Shown here: in pieces, positions 34,042-41,641 of the stretch
Layout of the letters: every line of letters starts with the position of its first letter
Position numbering within the stretch: the stretch's first letter is position 1
Source: an uncultured Pseudomonadales bacterium
GTDB taxonomy: Bacteria > Pseudomonadota > Gammaproteobacteria > Pseudomonadales > Azotimanducaceae
Assembly (NCBI GenBank): GCA_938017975.1
Contig: CALIKQ010000063.1
Span: 1-41,656, forward strand
Length of the DNA stretch: 41,656 nt
Reading direction: 5' to 3'
The notes under the pieces: generated by a model
The model's database searches: none
Seen by the model: only the letters and a program-made list of their open reading frames with translations
What the model was told of the DNA's origin: nothing
Made by a program: the position numbers and the translations under genes

Positions 34042-34536
34042 TTAGCTGGTGGCAGGTCGTTCTGTACGAACGCCGACGCTGGTTGCGGTAACGACGAGAT
34101 CTCCGGAGAGATCTCGATATTCTGTAACCGACTCGCTGAACATCAGCTTACCGCCTCGACGACCCTCTTTCTCCCAGCTATTGCCTGGTTTTACTGTTGC
34201 GGTAAGGGTATCACCGGCCTTGAGAGGTTTGTGATAGACGTAGTGCTGCTCGGCATGAAGACCGCCACCGCCGCCACCGCCGCCCCCACCTTTTTTTTCG
34301 GTGATGCCTGTTGGGCCTTTCGCTGATCCAAACCATTCCTGACCGATTTTGGGCCGCAAAAAGTAGTCAGGATCGAATTGAGCGCTGGCTTGAACAAAAG
34401 TCGGTGGTGCAATGACTGCACCCGGTTCGGTTGTTTCTGCATAGGATTCATCGTAATAGATGGGATTTGCATCTCCGATGGATCTGGCGAACAACATGAT
34501 ATGTCCTGCTTCGATGGGGAATTTATCGACGGCCAT
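34042..34536 (-). CDS. MaoC-N/FAS1-like dehydratase subunit with poly-glycine run
   Basis: A 164-residue hot-dog protein starting MAVDKFPIEAGHIMLFARSI at 34536, chosen because AGGGAG (34543-34548 on the plus map) lies seven bases upstream; the frame to 34620 is not family-like. In GDANPIYYDE the catalytic histidine of hydratase 2 is replaced by tyrosine (residue 27), as in non-catalytic partner subunits. LHAEQHYVYHKPLKAGDTL follows. Ten consecutive glycines occupy residues 83-92, preceded by two lysines coded by an A8 run; this is a slippage-prone tract. It probably works as a heterodimer with the MaoC protein downstream. Confidence 0.87.
   Translation of the reverse strand: MAVDKFPIEAGHIMLFARSIGDANPIYYDESYAETTEPGAVIAPPTFVQASAQFDPDYFLRPKIGQEWFGSAKGPTGITEKKGGGGGGGGGGLHAEQHYVYHKPLKAGDTLTATVKPGNSWEKEGRRGGKLMFSESVTEYRDLSGDLVVTATSVGVRTERPATS
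34261..34290 (-). repeat. trinucleotide tract coding ten glycines
   Basis: Ten in-frame GGN codons (plus strand acc/gcc/ccc units), bordered by a homopolymer of eight T at 34291-34298. Together they form a simple-sequence tract inside the MaoC-N gene. Confidence 0.85.
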
Positions 34537-34542
34537 TGAGGG

Positions 34543-34548
34543 CTCCCT
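34543..34548 (-). promoter_or_regulatory. ribosome binding site that fixes the MaoC-N start
   Basis: AGGGAG on the minus strand, seven bases ahead of the ATG at 34536. It rules against the longer upstream extension of the frame. Confidence 0.6.
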
Positions 34549-34664
34549 AATATGATCAAAAGTGAAAAGATGTTTAAGTCGTGGAAAGTTACGGTACATG
34601 TGTGTCTTATCGTGAGTCAAGCAAGGAATATCGAAATCAGTCTTGCTGACCTGTGAGTTGGGGG

Positions 34665-34913
34665 TTATGATGCTCGGCCGTCTTTGAGATTGAGTTGGCC
34701 ATAGAATTTTATGGAAAACGCTGAGTCTTGACGTGAATATAAACGAGGCTTTTCGGCCAAAAGGTTGTAGAGCACGTAGCGGGTTAGGCTGTACGGCAGG
34801 GAAATTTCTCGGACCTGCATAGCACTAAAGCCGGGACGAAACAAAGAAGCGATGAAGCTACTGGCAAGAACGTTTATCGGAACAGTCAACTGTGTAGCCT
34901 CGGCAACAAGCAT
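34665..34913 (-). CDS. possible small hypothetical protein upstream of the MaoC pair
   Basis: An 82-residue frame from ATG 34913 starting MLVAEATQLTVPINV and ending LNLKDGRAS. I do not recognise it. Its codon use looks gene-like, and it is in the same direction as the MaoC pair, but no ribosome site precedes it. It could also be a remnant of a longer gene disturbed by the neighbouring transposase. Otherwise 34537-34973 shows nothing. Confidence 0.25.
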   Translation of the reverse strand: MLVAEATQLTVPINVLASSFIASLFRPGFSAMQVREISLPYSLTRYVLYNLLAEKPRLYSRQDSAFSIKFYGQLNLKDGRAS

Positions 34914-34973
34914 CAATCGTAAGTCGCGAAATGACGCGGCCAGCGTCTAAAGTGTTGGATTGAAAAAGGATCT

Positions 34974-35837
34974 TTGAGCAGTATGTCACGACCACCTCGA
35001 ATAGAGTTCCCCGGTGCTTGTTACTACGTAACGGGTAGGGCGCTACAGGGCCGGCCAGCTTTTAAAGATGAACGTGACTATCGGGTCTTTGAACAAGTCC
35101 TAGAGAGTGTCATCCACCGTTTTAACTGGCTCTTGCAAAGCTATGTTTTGTTACCAGATCATTACCACCTCGTCATTGAAGTTCCGGAAGCGAACCTTTC
35201 GAAAGGAATGAGGCAGTTAAATGGTGTCTATACTCAGCACTATAATCGATGCCATGCTTCAGAGGGGCCAGTTTTTCATGGTCGTTTTAAGAGCATTCTG
35301 TTTGAAAAGGATGCCTTCTTGTTGCCTATTTGTAGGCATGCCGCCTTAAACCCCAATCGTGTCGGCCTCGCTAAAAAACCCGAATCCTATGCGCATAGCA
35401 GTTATAGCGCTCTCGTTGGCGCGAGCCATATGCCAGAGATGCTCTATCCAGATGATCTGTATCGACAACTCCATAAAAAAGTGAACCAAGCCCCCAAAGC
35501 TTTTCGGGACTATGTGGAAACTCAGGAACCATTTGAATCGCCGCTGAATGACCGCACGGCACAGGTTCTACTAGGCACCGATGCATTCGTCGAGCGTATG
35601 CAGTCTTTGCTCCAGAACTCGGCTAAAGCAAAACAGGCGCCTAAGCTTGCTGGACGCAGAAAGTCATTGCGCGTGATGTTTCGGGGTATTCATCAGATGA
35701 GTCGGCAAGAGCGGAACCATCGCATCACGCTCGCGCATGTGGATCATGGATATACACTTGCGGAGATCGGGCAGCACCTCGGTTTGCACTACACAACTGT
35801 CAGTAAAGTTGTTAACGCAGCCCAGAAAATTATCTGA
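34974..35837 (+). mobile_element. REP-associated tyrosine transposase (RayT, Y1 family)
   Basis: A 287-residue single-strand transposase. HUH motif DHYHL with His63 and His65; catalytic tyrosine 86 in QLNGVYTQHYNRCH; FHGRFKSILFE follows. A C-terminal helix-turn-helix-like segment (GYTLAEIGQHLGLHYTTVSK) is common in this subfamily. RayT proteins are domesticated IS200/IS605 relatives that act on REP palindromes rather than moving themselves. The frame opens at TTG 34974 (aagga three bases before); an ATG at 34983 is the alternative. I saw no clear REP pair at its borders, so the recognised DNA may be elsewhere in the genome. Confidence 0.88.
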
Positions 35838-36320
35838 GTTTTTGACTCTTTTTGATACAAGCCTAGCCGCAGTAGTCTCTTGATATATAGTCATATGGTA
35901 ACTGCATGCTGCGAAACACCTTCCTAAGACAGACACAGCTTGTTCTTTGCTCAAGGTTGAGACTGTGGAACGTTGTGGTTCAATCAGCATCTCGATATGA
36001 TCTTTTGGTTAGGCAAGGTGATTAATTGCCGTATGGGTAGGCATTCTTCTATGATCGTATTATGATCGAGCCCAGTTTCGGATGGTTCGGATGCCATCGG
36101 CAGGAACGATTGGGGTTTAGAAAAGATGGGAGCTAGAAAAAAGCAGTCAGAAAGATAAGCACGACGACAACCATCAAGTTCAAGACAGTAAAAATCAAAA
36201 AGAAGTTTAAGAATTAAACAAAATACGGAATAAGCGGGAAGAAGGTAAACCTAATCCTTATGTTAGGCCGAGAGAAAGTGTGTATTGGCAAGAAATCAGA
36301 CAGAACAATCAGAACAATCG

Positions 36321-36335
36321 CAGGAGGCCCTCCTG
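36321..36335. repeat. 15-base perfect palindrome
   Basis: CAGGAGG-C-CCTCCTG, seven-base arms with a single central base. As DNA it could bind a dimeric protein; no T run follows, so it is not an intrinsic terminator. Confidence 0.6.
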
Positions 36336-36417
36336 TGGATAGGCTGGCTTGTGAAGAGGCTGGCTTGTTGGGAGTCTTAAGAAAGGAAAGCCTGAAAAAG
36401 TTAGGCTTAAAAGAGTG

Positions 36418-36486
36418 AGACTTACAAATAAAAAGACTTACAAATAAAAAGTCTTACAAATAAAAAGTCTTACAAATAGAAAGACT
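36418..36486 (+). repeat. 16-base tandem repeat, four copies plus partial
   Basis: Units agacttacaaataaaa at 36418 and 36434, agtcttacaaataaaa at 36450, agtcttacaaatagaa at 36466, then a partial agact. The spacing is exactly 16 bases. Located 120 bases upstream of exbD. Confidence 0.9.
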
Positions 36487-36605
36487 GACGGAAAGTATTA
36501 TCGAGTCAAAGTTGCTAGGAAAATTCTTGAGAAAAAGACTTTCCAGAAGTCAGAGGGTCAGTGACATCAAATTAGTTTCAGAACATTGTAGGGTAAGGAG
36601 GCTGT

Positions 36606-37007
36606 GTGCGAAGACGTAAAGCGGTGATCGGAGAGGAAACAGAAGAAATTGATTTAACACCGATGCTCGATGTCGTGTTTATTATGCTGATCTTTTTTAT
36701 TGTGACAGCCACGTTTGTCAAAGAAATTGGTCTTGACGTTAATAGCCCGGATAAAAATCAGAACGTCAAAGATGCAGATAAGCAAAGTATTGTGGTGCAA
36801 ATTACAAACCGCGACCGCATAAGAATTCGAGGTAGAGATGTCGACTTCAGAGCGGTGAGAGCGAATATTGAACGCCTGCATGCTGAGAACCCCGACGCGC
36901 CCGTCGTTGTGCAACCTCATCCCGACAGTACCACTGAAACGATGATTCATGTCATGGACTCCGCGCGACAGGCTGGGATCTATTCGGTATCGATCGCGGC
37001 GACCTAA
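36606..37007 (+). CDS. exbD: ExbD/TolR family biopolymer transport protein
   Basis: A 133-residue protein from GTG 36606; AGGAGG (36596-36601) lies four bases upstream. One membrane helix (about 20-37) carries the conserved aspartate 22 in IDLTPMLDVVFIMLIFF, the proton-pathway residue of ExbD/TolR. A periplasmic domain follows (SIVVQITNRDRIRIRG and VVVQPHPDS). ExbD works with ExbB, and usually TonB, to energise outer-membrane transport or related motors. No ExbB/TolQ/MotA-like gene is adjacent; the upstream 768 bases are gene-free. Length is normal (130-145). Confidence 0.9.
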   Translation: MRRRKAVIGEETEEIDLTPMLDVVFIMLIFFIVTATFVKEIGLDVNSPDKNQNVKDADKQSIVVQITNRDRIRIRGRDVDFRAVRANIERLHAENPDAPVVVQPHPDSTTETMIHVMDSARQAGIYSVSIAAT

Positions 37008-37023
37008 TCCTTGGGCCCTTATC

Positions 37024-37099
37024 CGGCGCGCTGTTATCAGCGCGCCGATCAAGCCCTCGGCATCAGGGCTGCTTCACGGTAAGTCAAAATTCACCGTGA
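37024..37099. other. three consecutive hairpins between exbD and the phosphatase gene
   Basis: Hairpin 1: CGGCGCGCTG (37024-37033) with CAGCGCGCCG (37038-37047), loop of four. Hairpin 2: AGCCCT (37052-37057) with AGGGCT (37065-37070). Hairpin 3: TCACGGT (37074-37080) with ACCGTGA (37093-37099). None has a T tract. The cluster separates two same-strand genes and may be a Rho-independent-like attenuator, processing site or REP-like element. Confidence 0.6.
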
Positions 37100-37132
37100 G
37101 GTTGGCCGGATATCCAATCAAAAGAGTCTGCC

Positions 37133-37720
37133 ATGGAATTAATATTGGTCCGACATGGACTTCCAGAAAAAGTGGTTCGTCAAGATGGTGGTGCGGCGGA
37201 CCCAAACCTTTCAGAGCAAGGGCATCACCAGGCCCAGCGTGTTGCTGAATACTTGTGTAGTGAGCCGATTTCCAGGTTGTATTCGAGTCCAATGCGTCGT
37301 GCGATGCAGACCGCCGAACCTTTGGCAGCGCTGATGGACTTATCCATTGAGTTGCGTGATGGTGTGGCTGAATACGATCAAGATTCATCGGAGTACATTC
37401 CCGTAGAGCAATTAAAGCAGGAAAACTACGAGGCTTGGCTCAAGCTAATGCAGGGTGAGATGACCATCGATTTTTCTGCGTTTGCAGAACGGGTGATCCA
37501 CTCTTTGGAAGCCATTGTCTCGGAGAATCGAGGCAAGACCGTTGCGGTCACCTGCCACGGTGGCGTGGTGAATGTTTGGGCGGCGCATGTGCTCAAGATG
37601 CCCCTTGGAATGTTTTTTAATCCCTATTACACGAGTGTCAGCCGTTTTCGTGCAGCTAGCACGGGTGAGAAGTCGATCATTACGCTCAACGAGCGCTTTC
37701 ACGTGAGAGACGAGCTCTGA
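37133..37720 (+). CDS. histidine phosphatase family protein
   Basis: A 195-residue member of the phosphoglycerate-mutase-like branch. RHG motif at 7-9 with phospho-acceptor His8, SSPMRRAMQTAEP around 51-63 with Arg56, Glu80, and the second histidine 142 in TCHGGVVN. These residues make an active phosphatase likely. The substrate is not predictable; members act on sugar phosphates, nucleotides, cobalamin precursors and proteins. Weak aagag ribosome site before the ATG. Confidence 0.88.
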   Translation: MELILVRHGLPEKVVRQDGGAADPNLSEQGHHQAQRVAEYLCSEPISRLYSSPMRRAMQTAEPLAALMDLSIELRDGVAEYDQDSSEYIPVEQLKQENYEAWLKLMQGEMTIDFSAFAERVIHSLEAIVSENRGKTVAVTCHGGVVNVWAAHVLKMPLGMFFNPYYTSVSRFRAASTGEKSIITLNERFHVRDEL

Positions 37721-37972
37721 TATTGTTAAACTAGAAACGCGTTGCAGCGTAATAGTTGATGGCGATACCCAGGGTTGCCGTGACATACTGATCTTTTAAG
37801 TGCTCGCGATGGCATTACGAAGAGAAAGTTTAGATCGCTCAATCGCAAGACCTTGAGATCAAGACATTATGAGGCAGAGATGATCTCGGCTGCAGGCGAT
37901 TCAATACGGCAGGCCTGTAAAGTAATGCTTGGTGACGACGCCTCTAGGAAAGCTTGGAGCTACGACGAGTTG
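37721..37972. other. upstream region of the TatT-TRAP operon
   Basis: About 250 bases. The TatT frame is open through the last 120 of them, but that part does not look like protein of the family. A promoter is expected; I cannot single one out. Confidence 0.3.
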
Positions 37973-38842
37973 ATGAAATCCATAAACCCTTGGTCACAAC
38001 TGCAAAAAGTCAGCGTTTTGTTGGCCACGATGGTGTTTCTCACATCTTGCTCAAGTTTGGTCAACAACGCGACCAGTCAACTAGCCAATAATCTCTCTAC
38101 TGCCATTTTAGGTTCGAGCGACGTCGATACCGTTCGAGAGGCGATACCAGCATATTTGGTCTTGATTGATAGTCTTGTTCTGGGCGATAAGCCTTCGCCT
38201 GATTTATTGCTTGCAGCAGCCGACCTCAATGGCGCCTTTGCAAGTTTGGTTGATGCGCGGCGCAGCGCCGGGCTAAGTGCCAAAGCGCTGAATTATGCGA
38301 AAGATGGGGCCTGTTTGAAAAGCACTAAGCTTTGCGGTCTGTCCGAGATGAGTTTTGAGGATTTTTCTGGCCGAGTTGCCGAAATTCAGGGGGAGGATTT
38401 GGACCCAGCCTTTGCCCTTGCGGCTGCTTGGACAGGCTGGATTCAGGCCAATAGCAGCGACTGGGAGGCTGTTGGGCAACTGGCTCGGGTGAAAGCGCTC
38501 ATGAGTCGAATCCTCGCTCTGAAGGACGATTATGACGCCGGTCGTGCGCATCTGTACATGGGTGGACTCGAAACAGTCCTTCCTGCAAGTATGGGTGGCA
38601 ATCCAGAAAAGGGGCGTTTGCACTTTGAAAAAGCGGTTGACTATTCAGAAGGCAAGTTCCTGATGGCACAGGTGATCTACGCGGAACAGTATGCAAAGCT
38701 GGTCTTCGATCAGGCGTTGCACGACGAGCTGCTTCAAGGCGTCATTGCGGCGAATCCAATCGCGCCCAACCTCACCTTAATTAACACCTTGGCGCAAGAG
38801 CGAGCCGCCGAGCTGTTGGCAGAATCTGATGACTATTTTTAA
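37973..38842 (+). CDS. tatT: TRAP-associated lipoprotein TatT
   Basis: A 289-residue lipoprotein from ATG 37973: basic start, hydrophobic stretch VSVLLATMVF, lipobox LTSC with Cys26. The frame is open to 37853, but only this start gives a signal peptide. The mature part is helical (TPR-like), with LLLAAADLNGAFASLVDA, LAAAWTGWIQANSSDWEA and GRAHLYMGGLETVLPASMGG, the pattern of TatT (PF16811). In Treponema pallidum TatT forms a trimer that binds the TRAP solute-binding protein and may channel hydrophobic ligands. Here it directly precedes dctP, dctQ and dctM, which supports the call. Confidence 0.88.
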   Translation: MKSINPWSQLQKVSVLLATMVFLTSCSSLVNNATSQLANNLSTAILGSSDVDTVREAIPAYLVLIDSLVLGDKPSPDLLLAAADLNGAFASLVDARRSAGLSAKALNYAKDGACLKSTKLCGLSEMSFEDFSGRVAEIQGEDLDPAFALAAAWTGWIQANSSDWEAVGQLARVKALMSRILALKDDYDAGRAHLYMGGLETVLPASMGGNPEKGRLHFEKAVDYSEGKFLMAQVIYAEQYAKLVFDQALHDELLQGVIAANPIAPNLTLINTLAQERAAELLAESDDYF

Positions 38843-39860
38843 AGCGATGAACATACTATCTCGAATTTTTATCACTGGGTGCCTGTTTGCGTTTTGCCTT
38901 GCGATTAGCGCGGGAGCCAAATCTCAAACGATAAAGATGGCAACCATCGCTCCGGATGGTCTTGGATGGATCAAGGAGCTTCGCCAAACGATGAAAGGGA
39001 TCGGCGAGAAAACAGAAGGCCGGATAAAGTTCAAACTCTATCCGGGAGGCGTGCAGGGCGATGATTTTACGGTGCTCAGAAAGATGCGAATTGGGCAGCT
39101 GCACGGCGGAGCACTTGCTGCAGGGACGTTGATTCGGTACTACACTGACCTTCAAATCTACAACTTGCCCTTGCAATTAAAAAATTTCGAAGAAGTTGAT
39201 GTCGTTCGAGAAAAAATGGACGCGGGTATCATCGAGGGTATTGGGCAAGGCGGACTGCACGTCTTTCCATTAATCGAAACTGGCTTCGCCTATCTGTTGT
39301 CTAAAAAACCGATCGCGAACCCCGGTGATCTCACTAATTTGAAAGTATGGGTTCCAGATGGAGACCCATTGGGCGAGCAGCTGGTTAAGCTTTTCAAGGT
39401 GAGTCCTGTGCCACTCAATATTACGGATGTATTGGCTGCGTTGCAGACAGGATTGGTCGATGCGGTTGCTGTGCCACCTCTGGTAGCGATTGCTCTGCAG
39501 TGGCATAACCACGTGGACTATATGATGGACTTGCCGTTAATGTACATATACTCGGTGCTTGCAATCGATGAGCGCTCCATGGCTAGAATGACCAGCGCTG
39601 ACCGCGCTTTGGTCTCTGCACAACTCGATCCCTTAATGCAGAAGATTGATCGAGTAAACCGGACGGATAACCTTAAAGCTTTCGAGGCAATCCTGTCTCA
39701 AGGGGTGACATCTGTTGAACCAACCTCTGAGGATCTCGCGGCCTGGAACAGGGTTGCAGTTGATGCAAGGGCGGCGATGCTTGAGGCGGAGGAGGTTTCT
39801 AAACCCACGCTCGACAAGTTTACATCGATCCTCCGTGCACATCGCTCGAACGAACCGTAG
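38829..39860 (+). CDS. dctP: TRAP transporter solute-binding protein, DctP family
   Basis: A 343-residue periplasmic protein. Signal peptide around residues 7-30 (SRIFITGCLFAFCLAISAGA), then IKMATIAPDGLGWIKEL and the DctP core KVWVPDGDPLGEQLVKLF, with LAALQTGLVDAVAVPPL in the second lobe. The start could be ATG 38829, overlapping tatT by 14 bases, or ATG 38847, four bases after the tatT stop. It lacks the conserved arginine/carboxylate pattern I would expect of a simple C4-dicarboxylate binder (VWVPDGDP in place of R), in line with TatT-linked relatives. Ligand unknown. Confidence 0.9.
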   Translation: MTIFKAMNILSRIFITGCLFAFCLAISAGAKSQTIKMATIAPDGLGWIKELRQTMKGIGEKTEGRIKFKLYPGGVQGDDFTVLRKMRIGQLHGGALAAGTLIRYYTDLQIYNLPLQLKNFEEVDVVREKMDAGIIEGIGQGGLHVFPLIETGFAYLLSKKPIANPGDLTNLKVWVPDGDPLGEQLVKLFKVSPVPLNITDVLAALQTGLVDAVAVPPLVAIALQWHNHVDYMMDLPLMYIYSVLAIDERSMARMTSADRALVSAQLDPLMQKIDRVNRTDNLKAFEAILSQGVTSVEPTSEDLAAWNRVAVDARAAMLEAEEVSKPTLDKFTSILRAHRSNEP

Positions 39861-39884
39861 CTCGGTCCCGATGATCTTCCTCTT

Positions 39885-40361
39885 ATGATCCTTCGTTTTG
39901 CGGGTTACTTTGCGATTGTTGAGAATTGGGTGTTGAGCCTGGCATTCGTCAGCACACTCAGTCTTGCGATACTTCAGATCGTGCTTAGAAATTTCTTTGA
40001 TATGGGATTCCTTTGGCTTGAGAGTTTCCTCAGAATTCAGGTGCTTTGGCTTGCAATGCTTGGTGCCATGGTTGCCAGCCGAGAGGGGCAGCACATCAAG
40101 ATCGATTTGCTGACTCGTTTTGTCTCGGGTCGAATGGCTCAGTTGTCCAAAGTCATGGTTTCTTTGTTCGCAGCCGTTGTGTGTTGGCTTGCGGCGGAGG
40201 CTTCAGTGACGCTGGTGCAGTTTGAGATGGAGGATAATTTGATGGCTTTTGGTGACGTGCCTATTTGGGTGTGTCAGCTGATTCTTCCAGTTGGCTTCTC
40301 GGTCATGGGTCTTCGGTTCTTGGCTGAAAGCGTTCGAGCGGTTCAAGGAGTACGATCCTAA
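39885..40361 (+). CDS. dctQ: TRAP transporter small permease, DctQ family
   Basis: A 158-residue membrane protein with four hydrophobic helices; WLESFLRIQVLWLAMLGAMVASREGQHIKIDLL is split here as the family's central motif (E/W-rich helix 2 end, GAMVASREGQHIKID). It pairs with DctM to form the sodium-driven membrane part. Its stop overlaps the dctM start by one base (TAATG at 40359-40363). Confidence 0.92.
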   Translation: MILRFAGYFAIVENWVLSLAFVSTLSLAILQIVLRNFFDMGFLWLESFLRIQVLWLAMLGAMVASREGQHIKIDLLTRFVSGRMAQLSKVMVSLFAAVVCWLAAEASVTLVQFEMEDNLMAFGDVPIWVCQLILPVGFSVMGLRFLAESVRAVQGVRS

Positions 40362-41641
40362 TGGGTGGTGTGGCCTCAAGCCTAATTGCGGCGTTTGCAC
40401 TCTTGGGCGCTCCGCTCTTTATTGTCATTCTCGCGGCGGCGATGCTGGGTTTTTATGGGTCAGAGATTCCGTTGACAGTTATTGCGATAGAGATGTATCG
40501 AATTGTAGAAACACCCATGCTGCTTGCGCTGCCGTTGTTCACTTTCGCGGGCTACATCTTGGCTGAGTCAGGCATGTCAACGCGGCTGGTTAGACTAACC
40601 GAGGCTGCTTTAGGTTGGCTCCCCGGCGGATTGGCTTTAGTTGCCTTTGTTACCTGCGCATTTTTTACGGCATTTACAGGTGCATCTGGCGTCACGATTG
40701 TTGCGATTGGTGCGTTACTGTACCCGGCTTTGCAGCAGGGTGGGTATTCAGAGAGGTTCAGTTTAGGTCTGGTGACGACCTCTGGTAGTTTGGGGCTTTT
40801 GCTCGCGCCGTCGTTACCCTTGATTCTTTACGGTGTTTTGGTCCAGCAAATGGATTTGGGCGTGGAATTCACCATTCAAGATTTGTTTGTGGCTGGATTG
40901 ATGCCAGCGCTTTTGATGATTGTGCTGTTAACCGTGTATACGGTTCTCACCCAGCGAAGTGTTACGCCAAGGAACAATGGCCCCCGTCCTTCAGTGCGTA
41001 AAGCGCTGTGGGCGATGCGTTGGGAGCTGCCGTTGCCAATCGTCGTTCTAGGTGGAATCTATTCCGGCTTCTTTGCGGTTTCAGAGGCTGCCGCGATTAC
41101 GGCGTTGTTCGTGCTAGTTGTTGAGGTTGGAATTTATCGAGAAATTGCATTCAAGGAACTCACTCGAATTACCCGAGAGGCGATGGTGATGGTGGGCGGG
41201 ATTTTGCTTATTTTGGCTGTCTCGCTGGCGTTCACTAATTTTCTTGTCGACGCTGAGGTTCCCCAGTGGCTCTTTGATCAGGTCCAGCGTGTTGTCGAAA
41301 GTCCTCTGGCCTTTTTGTTAATGTTGAATATTATCTTACTAGCGCTTGGGGCAATTCTTGATATCTTCTCAGCTTTGATCATTATGATTCCGCTGATCGT
41401 CCCTGTCGCGCTGCAGTTTGGAATCCACCCTGTCCATTTGGGGATTATATTCTTGGCGAATATGCAGATTGGATACTTCACACCCCCTGTGGGAATGAAC
41501 CTGTTCATTGCCAGTTATCGTTTTAAAAAGCCAGTGGCTGAACTCTATCGAGCAACTTTACCTTTCATGGCGGTTCTGATGATTGCTCTTGGGTTGATCA
41601 CCTATGTCCCTTGGCTCAGTCTGGGCTTGATCTCACATTAG
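40361..41641 (+). CDS. dctM: TRAP transporter large permease, DctM family
   Basis: A complete 426-residue protein with 12 or so hydrophobic segments. Family motifs GASGVTIVAIGALLYPAL, TSGSLGLLLAPSLPLILYG and the C-terminal IGYFTPPVGMNLFIAS are intact. It moves the ligand delivered by DctP across the inner membrane using a sodium gradient. It closes the tatT-dctP-dctQ-dctM unit 15 bases from the window end. Confidence 0.95.
   Translation: MGGVASSLIAAFALLGAPLFIVILAAAMLGFYGSEIPLTVIAIEMYRIVETPMLLALPLFTFAGYILAESGMSTRLVRLTEAALGWLPGGLALVAFVTCAFFTAFTGASGVTIVAIGALLYPALQQGGYSERFSLGLVTTSGSLGLLLAPSLPLILYGVLVQQMDLGVEFTIQDLFVAGLMPALLMIVLLTVYTVLTQRSVTPRNNGPRPSVRKALWAMRWELPLPIVVLGGIYSGFFAVSEAAAITALFVLVVEVGIYREIAFKELTRITREAMVMVGGILLILAVSLAFTNFLVDAEVPQWLFDQVQRVVESPLAFLLMLNIILLALGAILDIFSALIIMIPLIVPVALQFGIHPVHLGIIFLANMQIGYFTPPVGMNLFIASYRFKKPVAELYRATLPFMAVLMIALGLITYVPWLSLGLISH

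Larger units (their letters stand above)
35838..36605. other. 768-base gene-free, repeat-bearing region
   Basis: No frame here looks like a gene. From about 36120 the plus strand is strikingly purine-rich and A-rich compared with the surroundings. It contains duplicated atgatcg (36051, 36062), duplicated agaacaat (36302, 36311), duplicated aggctggcttgt (36342, 36357), a palindrome at 36321-36335 and a four-copy 16-base tandem repeat at 36418. It lies between the RayT gene and a lone exbD, where an exbB gene would be expected. Confidence 0.6.

Noticed and set aside
35664-35990. 108-codon minus frame at the 3' end of the transposase
   Set aside because: Antisense shadow of the transposase gene with no independent support.
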